DNA of 64,000 bases from Sphingobacterium haloxyli (GTDB taxonomy: Bacteria; Bacteroidota; Bacteroidia; Sphingobacteriales; Sphingobacteriaceae): NCBI RefSeq assembly GCF_002980525.1, contig NZ_PVBQ01000018.1:21382-85381 (forward strand), read 5' to 3'. Below are positions 25,870 to 32,830 of this stretch, in pieces; within the stretch, counting starts at the first letter, position 1, and each line of letters opens with the position of its first letter. A program made the translations under genes and the position numbers. The notes under the pieces are model-generated. The model had not been told where the DNA came from and searched no databases. It saw nothing but the letters and a program-made list of their open reading frames with translations.

Positions 25870-27342
25870 ATGATAAAGCATATCACAAAATTAATGTTGG
25901 GTTTATCCTTGATATTCTCTATCTACAGCTGTTCCAAAGACTCACCCGGAGATACGCCGGAACCCGAACCACCGGGGCCGGACCCAAATGGACTGGTTTA
26001 TCCCGCTAAAGAAATGCGCGCCGTGTGGCTGACGACAGCTTGGGGATTAGATTGGCCGTTGGGTGATTATACCGTTGCTGGTCAGCGACAAAAGTATCTC
26101 GCTTACTTGGATAAATTTAAGGAAATGAATGTCAATACGATATTCTTTCAGGTAAGGGCAATGGGTGATGCCTATTATGCTTCAGATTACGAGCCTTGGG
26201 CAACCTCTATTACAGGTACAAGAGGAAAAGACCCCGGTTACGATATTCTAACGTTTCTAATTGAAGAAGCACATGCCCGGGACATTGAATTTCATGCTTG
26301 GATGAACCCTTATCGGATTGCCACACGAGCGAATAACGGTACAGCTTATCCACCTTTGCATAGTTCAATAAATGCAAGTTGGGTGGTGAGTCACGAAAAA
26401 ATCCAGATATACAATCCCGCTAGGGAGGAGGTAAGAAAACGTATAGCGGATATTGTGAAGGAGCTGATCAGTAAATACGATGTAGATGGAGTGCATTTAG
26501 ATGATTATTTTTATCCAGACCCGTCCTCCGCCGGTGTCATGGTTTCCGATCAAGCTGATTACGAAACTTACGGATCGGGTTTCAGCACGATCCAGGCGTG
26601 GCGCCGTGCAAATGTAGACAAGGCGATAGAAGGTATTCATAATGCCATTGTAGCCACAAAACCAGGGGTCGTGTTTTCCATATCTCCCGCGGCGGGCAAA
26701 GATTATAATTACAACACCCTTTATGCCGATGTTGCAAAATGGTGCCAACAAGGATGGTTGGATCTGTTGATACCACAACTTTATCAAGAGATAGGAAATA
26801 ACTACAATGATTTCCAGACCAACTTAGGTATATGGACACAATTTGCTTATGACGTCCCTGTCGTTATCGGCCATGGGTTTTATAAATTTGGCGATTCTGC
26901 ACAACCTGCGGCCTTCCAGTCAACAACCGAATTGGAAAAGCAGATAGACATGGCAAAAAAGAACAAAAAGATAGTGGGAAGCGCGATGTACAGTGCAAAA
27001 TATGTATTAGATAATAAAATCGGTATTACCGATAAATTAAGCTCGCTGTACGAAAAACCTGGTGTGATGCCGTTTCTTGGTCGCTCGAACGATGCGGCAC
27101 CCACTTCAGCAGCTAACGTACGTATAGAAGGAAATCGGTTAAAATGGAGTACGTCTGGGAATGTAAAGTCTGTTGTTTATTATTTTCCGGTAGTTGCTTC
27201 AGGTGCCGATAGAAAGGGGGAAGTGCTAGCCATTACCGAAGAGCATACAATAGCAGTCGATAAAAAGGGTGGTTATTCGGTTGCAACATTAGGTGTTGAC
27301 CACCAAGAATCGAAACCGTCTGATCTAGTCGAAAAGAATTAA
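25870..27342 (+). CDS. GHL10/YngK-like glycosyl hydrolase-type lipoprotein (copy 2)
   Basis: 490 residues with a lipoprotein signal (cysteine at 21, IYSC) and a D/E/P-rich linker (about 24-40). The TIM-barrel core starts at KEMRAVWLTTAWGLDWP and has FFQVRAMGDAYY, EFHAWMNPYRIAT, DGVHLDDYFYPD and WLDLLIPQLYQE, the same blocks in the same order as in the protein at 10164. The C-terminal part (from about residue 405) is a short FnIII-like domain. It lacks the long Ala/Lys linker of copy 1. Two GHL10 proteins in one locus suggest two cleavage sites or two cell compartments in glycan breakdown. Confidence 0.88.
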   Translation: MIKHITKLMLGLSLIFSIYSCSKDSPGDTPEPEPPGPDPNGLVYPAKEMRAVWLTTAWGLDWPLGDYTVAGQRQKYLAYLDKFKEMNVNTIFFQVRAMGDAYYASDYEPWATSITGTRGKDPGYDILTFLIEEAHARDIEFHAWMNPYRIATRANNGTAYPPLHSSINASWVVSHEKIQIYNPAREEVRKRIADIVKELISKYDVDGVHLDDYFYPDPSSAGVMVSDQADYETYGSGFSTIQAWRRANVDKAIEGIHNAIVATKPGVVFSISPAAGKDYNYNTLYADVAKWCQQGWLDLLIPQLYQEIGNNYNDFQTNLGIWTQFAYDVPVVIGHGFYKFGDSAQPAAFQSTTELEKQIDMAKKNKKIVGSAMYSAKYVLDNKIGITDKLSSLYEKPGVMPFLGRSNDAAPTSAANVRIEGNRLKWSTSGNVKSVVYYFPVVASGADRKGEVLAITEEHTIAVDKKGGYSVATLGVDHQESKPSDLVEKN

Positions 27343-27349
27343 GAGAAGA

Positions 27350-27369
27350 ATACCTATATTGGTAGGTAT
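27350..27369 (+). other. Short stem-loop between GHL10 copy 2 and the phosphoesterase gene
   Basis: ATACCTA (27350-27356) pairs with TAGGTAT (27363-27369) around a 6-nt loop. It ends 14 bases before the TTG start of the next gene and could affect its translation. There is no T-run, so it is not a standard terminator. Confidence 0.4.
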
Positions 27370-27383
27370 AAACGCACGACAAT

Positions 27384-29246
27384 TTGAAAAAGTTCCTATT
27401 TTGTTTAATCAGCATATTGTGCCTTGTTGCCCTTGTTTACGGCCAACAACCCTTCAAGTTCGCACAGGTAACCGACACCCATGTGGGAGGATCAACTGGT
27501 GCCGAGGATTTAAGGCGCACCGTTCGGGACCTTAACCAGCAAAGTGATATTGATTTTGTTATCCTGTCGGGAGACGTAACCGAATTCGGTTCGGACGAAG
27601 AGCTCGCCTTGGCAAAGCAGATTTTGGATAGCCTGTCTTTACCCCTATACGTATTACCTGGCAACCACGACAGCAACTGGTCAGAAAGCGGTGCCAATTC
27701 ATTTAGAAAAGTATTTGGCGATGAAACTTTTTTCTTTCGCCATAAAGGCTATCTGTTTATGGGGACAACATCGGGGCCTAATATGCGCATGAGCCCGGGG
27801 CAGATACCCCGGGAGAACTTGGTGTGGATGGACTCGGTATTCAGAGCAAATCCGGACAAAGAGACCCCATTGATCTTTATTAACCATTATCCGTTGGACT
27901 CATCTTTGAATAACTGGTACGAAGCGGTTGACCGTCTGAAACAAAGAAATGTGCAATTGGCCATGTGCGGACATGGGCATAACAACAGCGTGTACAATTG
28001 GGAAGGGATTCCCGGCGTCATGGGGCGCTCCAATTTGCGGGCAAAAGATTCCGTAGGCGGTTACAACATTATCTCCGTTGAAAATGGGGCGGCCACCTAT
28101 ACCGTGCGCAGGCCATTATGGAAAACCGAGGCAAGTTGGACGAACATACCACTAAAAAATCACCAATTTAATCAAGCTACCGCCGTCTATAAACGGCCTG
28201 ATTTTTCCGTAAACGGTACGTATGCTAGCCAGGTACAAGAAGTCTGGCGATTTCAAGATGATGCAGATTTGGGAGCAGGTATGGCAAGTTATCGGAATTT
28301 GCTCATAACAGGTAATACCGCCGGACAAGTTTTTGCACTCGATGTAAACACAGGAAAGAAAGTGTGGACGTACCAAACAGGAGGCAAAGTTTATGCTACA
28401 CCTGCAGTCTGGAAGAATACCGTAATTGTCGGTTCTTCAGATGGAACGATATATGGTCTGCATGCGGACACCGGTCAATTGCAATGGCAGATAAAAACAG
28501 ACAAAGCGGTATTGGGCAGTGCGGTAATCGAGAAAGGGATAGCTTTTGTGGGTGGTTCTGACCGGATATTCCGAGCAATAGATGTAAAAAGAGGAAAAAT
28601 CAAATGGACCTTCGATCGGCTTCAAGGATACGTCTCCGGGAAACCGACACTGTATAAGGATAAAGTGATATTTGGTGATTGGGGAAATGGATTTTATGCG
28701 CTGTCCAAGAAGACCGGCCAGTTACAATGGTCGTGGGACAATGGACATAAAAACCGCATGCTCTCAGCGGCTGCGTGCTATCCCGTAGCGACGAACAACC
28801 GTATTTTTATTGTTACCCCGGATCGCTATATGACCTGTCTGGATGCTGTAACAGGAGAAGTCATCTGGCGCGAAAAAAAAGATACCATTCGTGTTCGCGA
28901 GTCAATGGGGCTTTCGGACGATGGGTGTTATGTGTACGTGAAAACAATGGATGGCAATCTGCTTGGCATATCCACGACGGCGGATAGCATGGATATCGCT
29001 TGGCGATCAACATTACAGTTGCCATACGAGCTGGCCCCCTCTGCCATAGCGACCAACGGCAAGCAAGTATTTGTACCAAGCCATTCTGGTCTTCTCTCGG
29101 GCGTTGATGTCAAGAATGGAGAAGTTTTGTGGCAGTATAAACTTTCAAATGCTATGATAAATCCTATATTTGTTTTGAGGTCTAACCATGTAATTATCTC
29201 CACAATGGATGGTGTAATGATGAAGCTTTACCTCGACAAAGAATAA
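27384..29246 (+). CDS. Secreted metallophosphoesterase fused to a PQQ-like beta-propeller
   Basis: Starts at TTG 27384: an in-frame stop at 27369 rules out an upstream start, and the signal peptide (MKKFLFCLISILCLVALVYG) begins exactly here. Residues 24-230 are a calcineurin-type phosphoesterase with the full metal-binding set: TDTHVGG, SGDVTE, LPGNHDSN, FINHYP and CGHGHNN. Residues 290-620 form a PQQ-like propeller with repeats such as GQVFALDVNTGKKVWTYQTGG and GTIYGLHADTGQLQWQIKTD. It could remove phosphate from a peptidoglycan or cell-wall fragment outside the inner membrane; the substrate is inference. It lies between GHL10 copy 2 and murQ. Confidence 0.88.
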   Translation: MKKFLFCLISILCLVALVYGQQPFKFAQVTDTHVGGSTGAEDLRRTVRDLNQQSDIDFVILSGDVTEFGSDEELALAKQILDSLSLPLYVLPGNHDSNWSESGANSFRKVFGDETFFFRHKGYLFMGTTSGPNMRMSPGQIPRENLVWMDSVFRANPDKETPLIFINHYPLDSSLNNWYEAVDRLKQRNVQLAMCGHGHNNSVYNWEGIPGVMGRSNLRAKDSVGGYNIISVENGAATYTVRRPLWKTEASWTNIPLKNHQFNQATAVYKRPDFSVNGTYASQVQEVWRFQDDADLGAGMASYRNLLITGNTAGQVFALDVNTGKKVWTYQTGGKVYATPAVWKNTVIVGSSDGTIYGLHADTGQLQWQIKTDKAVLGSAVIEKGIAFVGGSDRIFRAIDVKRGKIKWTFDRLQGYVSGKPTLYKDKVIFGDWGNGFYALSKKTGQLQWSWDNGHKNRMLSAAACYPVATNNRIFIVTPDRYMTCLDAVTGEVIWREKKDTIRVRESMGLSDDGCYVYVKTMDGNLLGISTTADSMDIAWRSTLQLPYELAPSAIATNGKQVFVPSHSGLLSGVDVKNGEVLWQYKLSNAMINPIFVLRSNHVIISTMDGVMMKLYLDKE

Positions 29247-29289
29247 AACGCAGGTGAGGGGGATATTTTTTTAAAGTATCCGTGCGTGT

Positions 29290-29323
29290 TTGTGCGTGTT
29301 TTAGTTTAGAATTTGCACCTTTG
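29290..29323 (+). promoter_or_regulatory. Candidate promoter for murQ
   Basis: TTG (29290-29292), then 23 nt, then CACCTTTG (29316-29323), one base off TAnnTTTG. The murQ ATG follows 15 bases later, implying a short leader. The spacing is slightly long for the consensus. Confidence 0.4.
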
Positions 29324-29338
29324 TAGTGAAGAAGATTA

Positions 29339-30163
29339 ATGATTAAAATGGTAAGAGTTACGGAAAAGGAGTCGAACTATCAAGACTTAGATAAAATGTC
29401 GGTCAACGAGTTATTGACCAGCATGAATAAAGAAGACAAAACAGTGCCATTGGCCGTAGAACAAGCAATTCCACAATTGGAGGCACTGGTGAAAATCACG
29501 GTCGAGAAAATGAAAAAGGGGGGAAGGTTGTTTTATATCGGAGCAGGAACCAGTGGCCGTCTAGGAATTTTGGACGCTTCGGAATGCCCGCCGACTTTTG
29601 GCGTTCCGTTTGACTGGGTAATCGGATTGATAGCTGGCGGAGACACTGCTATCCGTAAAGCTGTGGAGTTTGCGGAAGATGATATGGAACAGGCTTGGAA
29701 AGATATGGAAGAATATGATGTCGATGAAAATGATGTCATTATTGGCATCGCAGCCTCTGGGACGACACCTTATGTCATTGGTGGGTTGAGGCGCGCAAAC
29801 GCCGAAGGGTTGGTGACGGGTTGTGTTGTTTGTAACAGCAGCTCGCCTATTGCGGAGGAAGCGCAATATCCGGTAGAAGTGATCGTAGGTCCTGAATTTG
29901 TTACTGGATCCACACGGTTGAAATCAGGCACCGCACAAAAACTGGTGCTCAATATGTTGAGTACTTCCGTCATGATTCAACTCGGACGGGTAAAAGGGAA
30001 CAAAATGGTCGATATGCAATTGTCTAATATTAAATTGGTGGCCCGGGGAGTACGGATGGTCATGGAAGAGACAGGTCTGGACCAAGAGGCTGCTTCGGCA
30101 TTGTTGGAGCGGTACGGCAATGTGCGCAAAGCGATTGAAAGTTACCAATCTTTAAAATCTTAA
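29339..30163 (+). CDS. murQ: N-acetylmuramic acid 6-phosphate etherase MurQ
   Basis: MurQ cleaves the lactyl ether of MurNAc-6-P to GlcNAc-6-P and D-lactate in the cytosol. The 274-residue protein is a SIS-domain enzyme. GAGTSGRLG (68-76) is the sugar-phosphate loop, SECPPTFG holds the glutamate at 82 that matches the E. coli general acid/base Glu83, and VEFAEDD (109-115) matches the region of the second catalytic glutamate. IAASGTTPYVIGGL and TGSTRLKSGTAQKLVLNMLST complete the family signature. An ATG three codons later (29348) is an alternative start. The symporter gene follows after 9 bases. NagA at 9008 would use its product. Confidence 0.96.
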   Translation: MIKMVRVTEKESNYQDLDKMSVNELLTSMNKEDKTVPLAVEQAIPQLEALVKITVEKMKKGGRLFYIGAGTSGRLGILDASECPPTFGVPFDWVIGLIAGGDTAIRKAVEFAEDDMEQAWKDMEEYDVDENDVIIGIAASGTTPYVIGGLRRANAEGLVTGCVVCNSSSPIAEEAQYPVEVIVGPEFVTGSTRLKSGTAQKLVLNMLSTSVMIQLGRVKGNKMVDMQLSNIKLVARGVRMVMEETGLDQEAASALLERYGNVRKAIESYQSLKS

Positions 30164-30172
30164 AAACCACCC

Positions 30173-31642
30173 ATGTCGCCAATCACACTCTTGATATTTT
30201 TGTTTGTGTACTTCGGTATATTGCTGGGCGTATCTTATTTTACATCCCGCAAAACTTCCGATAATGCTACGTTCTTCGTGGCGAACAAAAACTCTAAATG
30301 GTATATGGTCGCTTTTGGGATGATAGGGACCGCCTTATCAGGCGTGACATTTATCTCCGTGCCAGGAGCCGTGGGTATTTCAAACTTTAGTTATTTTCAG
30401 TTTGTGTTGGGGAATGCACTAGGTTTTTTGGTAATTGCCTATGTGTTATTACCGCTTTACTATCGGATGAATCTTACTTCTATTTATACTTATTTGGAGG
30501 ACAGATTAGGACATAAAAGCTACAAGACGGGAGCAATGATCTTTTTGATATCCCGAACTATCGGTTCAGCCTTCCGATTATATCTGGTAGCCATCATTCT
30601 ACAAAAATTTATTTTTGATGCGTGGAACGTACCGTTTGGGGTAACTGTAGCAGGCTGTCTGATACTGATATGGTTATACACGAACAAAGGCGGGCTTAAA
30701 ACCATAATTATCACCGATATGCTCCAAACATTCTGTTTGTTATTGGCGGTAATTCTTTCTATTTATTTTATGGCCGACGGCCTAGGGATTTCTTTGCTGG
30801 AAGCTTTCGAGCGGGTAAAAGTGAGTTCTTATTCCCAGATTGTGGTGTGGGAAGATTTATTGGGAGACCGAAATCATTTTTGGAAGCACATCATTGGTGG
30901 TGCATTTGTAACAATTGCCATGACGGGGCTTGACCAAGATCTTATGCAGAAGAACTTAAGCATGAAGACGATTGGTGAAGCGCAGAAAAATATGCTTACG
31001 TTTACGGGAATATTTGTTGTGATCAATTTATTTTTCCTGGCCGTCGGTGCGTTGCTTTATATTTATGTGGCAGAAAAAGGGATTGATATTAGCATGTTCC
31101 GCACACCCGATTACCTCTATCCGGAGATAGCGCTAAACCATCTGTCTTTAGCAGCAGGGGTCATTTTTATGATGGGACTAACTGCTGCAACCTTCGCAAC
31201 GACCGATTCTGCGCTGACGGCATTGACAACATCATATTGCGTGGATTTTCTAGGATTTAATAAAACTACAGATCCGAACGCAAAAGCACTAGTGCGTAAA
31301 CGGAACATCGTGCACCTGGCGTTTAGTATCGTGATGTTACTGGTAATCTTAATATTCCGTTTATTAAACGATGATTCCGTAGTCACAGCTATTTTTACAG
31401 CGGCAAGTTATACGTATGGTCCCCTGTTAGGTTTATTTGCCTTTGGTATCCTCACCCGAAATAAGGTAAAGGATAGCTTGGTGCCTTACTTCTGTATCCT
31501 ATCGCCGATTTTATGGTATTTGTTAAATACGTACTACGTTATTCCGCATACGAGCTACCGTATAGGCTTTGAATTGATTGTTTATAACGGATTGACGATA
31601 TTCCTCATGTTGTGGGCTACTTCGCCTGGTAAAGTGAAATAA
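30173..31642 (+). CDS. Sodium:solute symporter (SSS family), candidate MurNAc transporter
   Basis: 489 residues with about 13 membrane helices. SSS-family marks include the N-terminal TSRKTSDNATFFVANKNSKW loop, GTALSGVTFISVPGAVG (helix 2, where the Na+ site forms in this family), and DQDLMQKNLSMK. It starts 9 bases after murQ, so the two are one operon. In Tannerella forsythia an SSS-type permease (MurT) is encoded with MurK and MurQ and carries MurNAc; by analogy this one probably imports MurNAc or a MurNAc-containing fragment. The ligand is inference. Confidence 0.9.
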   Translation: MSPITLLIFLFVYFGILLGVSYFTSRKTSDNATFFVANKNSKWYMVAFGMIGTALSGVTFISVPGAVGISNFSYFQFVLGNALGFLVIAYVLLPLYYRMNLTSIYTYLEDRLGHKSYKTGAMIFLISRTIGSAFRLYLVAIILQKFIFDAWNVPFGVTVAGCLILIWLYTNKGGLKTIIITDMLQTFCLLLAVILSIYFMADGLGISLLEAFERVKVSSYSQIVVWEDLLGDRNHFWKHIIGGAFVTIAMTGLDQDLMQKNLSMKTIGEAQKNMLTFTGIFVVINLFFLAVGALLYIYVAEKGIDISMFRTPDYLYPEIALNHLSLAAGVIFMMGLTAATFATTDSALTALTTSYCVDFLGFNKTTDPNAKALVRKRNIVHLAFSIVMLLVILIFRLLNDDSVVTAIFTAASYTYGPLLGLFAFGILTRNKVKDSLVPYFCILSPILWYLLNTYYVIPHTSYRIGFELIVYNGLTIFLMLWATSPGKVK

Positions 31643-31667
31643 ATTTTAATTTTGATTCCAAATCAAC

Positions 31668-31675
31668 TATCTTTG
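31668..31675 (+). promoter_or_regulatory. -7 box for tRNA-Val(GAC)
   Basis: TATCTTTG matches the Bacteroidota TAnnTTTG element and lies 23 bases before the tRNA, the same distance as the box before the other tRNA-Val genes. The upstream TTTG at 31651 is closer (13 nt) than usual. Confidence 0.5.
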
Positions 31676-31698
31676 AGCCATTCAAACAACTTCGCTCA

Positions 31699-31773
31699 GG
31701 GAAATTAGCTCAGCTGGTTTAGAGCACTACCTCGACAAGGTAGGGGTCACTGGTTCGAACCCAGTATTTCCCA
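31699..31773 (+). tRNA. tRNA-Val (anticodon GAC)
   Basis: The 75-nt cloverleaf is complete: acceptor GGGAAAT/ATTTCCC, D-stem GCTC/GAGC, anticodon stem CTACC/GGTAG with loop TCGACAA, variable GGGTC, T-stem ACTGG/CCAGT with loop TTCGAAC, discriminator A. CCA is not encoded. The anticodon reads GAC (Val). Position 33 reads C, where nearly all tRNAs have U. Confidence 0.92.
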
Positions 31774-31774
31774 C

Positions 31775-31806
31775 AAAAAAGAGAGACTTTAAAGTCTCTC
31801 TTTTTT
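31775..31806. terminator. Rho-independent terminator after tRNA-Val(GAC)
   Basis: A 16-bp perfect palindrome: an A-run, GAGAGACTTT, AAAGTCTCTC, and a T-run. It directly follows the tRNA. Confidence 0.9.
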
Positions 31807-31848
31807 GTTTTTCACTTTTTGTTTTTTACTTTATACCTTTAGACCTAT

Positions 31849-32664
31849 ATGTATCATTTAATAGAAGAAACCGTAACCACCATTCGTCGAAAAATAGGGG
31901 ATTTCTCCCCAGAGTTTGGTATTATTTTAGGGACAGGCCTCGGTAAGTTGGTCGAAGAAATAGACGTACAATTCCAGATGATGTATTCCAATATCCCTAA
32001 TTTCCCTATTTCGACCGTCGAATTTCATAGCGGAAAGTTGATTTTTGGCATGCTGAATGGACGTCGGATAGTCGCCATGCAAGGGCGGTTTCATTATTAC
32101 GAAGGGTATGACATGCAGACGATAACATTTCCTGTGCGGGTTATGAAAGCTTTAGGTATCCAAAAGCTATTTGTATCTAATGCATCGGGATCACTTAGTT
32201 CGGATATTCTGAAAGGCGACATCGGTGTTATAGAAGACCATATCAATTTACTTCCTGACAACCCACTTCGTGGGCTTAATGATGATGATTTAGGGCCTCG
32301 TTTTCCGGATATGAGTGAACCATATAACAAGGACATGATACAGCAAGCATTGGAGATTGCAGACCGTTTAAAGTACAGAGCGCATAAAGTTATCTACGTA
32401 TCAACCCCCGGTCCTAATTTGGAAACAAAAGCCGAGTACCGCTATATGCGTATTATCGGGGGCGATATTGTGGGCATGAGTACTGTGCCGGAAGTTATTG
32501 TAGCAAATCACATGAGCTTACCAGTTTTTGCTATTTCGGTTGTGACGGACGAAGGATTTCATGCCGAACTACAACCTGTTTCCTTCGCAGAAATAGTACG
32601 CGTGGCAGCCGAAGCAGAGCCAAAAATGACAATGATTCTAAAAGAATTGATAGCATTGCAATAA
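31849..32664 (+). CDS. Purine-nucleoside phosphorylase (trimeric, inosine/guanosine type)
   Basis: Phosphorolysis of purine nucleosides in salvage. 271 residues, typical of the low-molecular-mass PNP family. Motifs: ILGTGLG (phosphate loop), VEFHSGKL, QGRFHYYEGY, VSNASGSL, NPLRG, TPGPNLETKAEYRYMR and GMSTVPEVI. These place it with the trimeric PNPs and not with the hexameric DeoD type. It stands alone after the tRNA-Val terminator; the gap before the next gene holds a 10-bp inverted repeat. Confidence 0.95.
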   Translation: MYHLIEETVTTIRRKIGDFSPEFGIILGTGLGKLVEEIDVQFQMMYSNIPNFPISTVEFHSGKLIFGMLNGRRIVAMQGRFHYYEGYDMQTITFPVRVMKALGIQKLFVSNASGSLSSDILKGDIGVIEDHINLLPDNPLRGLNDDDLGPRFPDMSEPYNKDMIQQALEIADRLKYRAHKVIYVSTPGPNLETKAEYRYMRIIGGDIVGMSTVPEVIVANHMSLPVFAISVVTDEGFHAELQPVSFAEIVRVAAEAEPKMTMILKELIALQ

Positions 32665-32704
32665 ATGCAGCCGTATAGGCATAAATAATTACACAGATGA
32701 AACC

Positions 32705-32748
32705 TGCATGAATTGCCCATTCAAAAAAGGATATCAATAATTCATGCA
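32705..32748. other. Inverted repeat after the PNP gene
   Basis: TGCATGAATT (32705-32714) and AATTCATGCA (32739-32748) are perfect 10-bp arms with a 24-nt loop. It may act as a terminator for the PNP gene, though no T-run follows. Confidence 0.45.
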
Positions 32749-32830
32749 AGCTTCATTGCCAAAAAAATAAATTATTCCAATGAAAATTTTAGCTTATTTT
32801 TGCGATTAAACTTAGAACAAACTGGTATTG

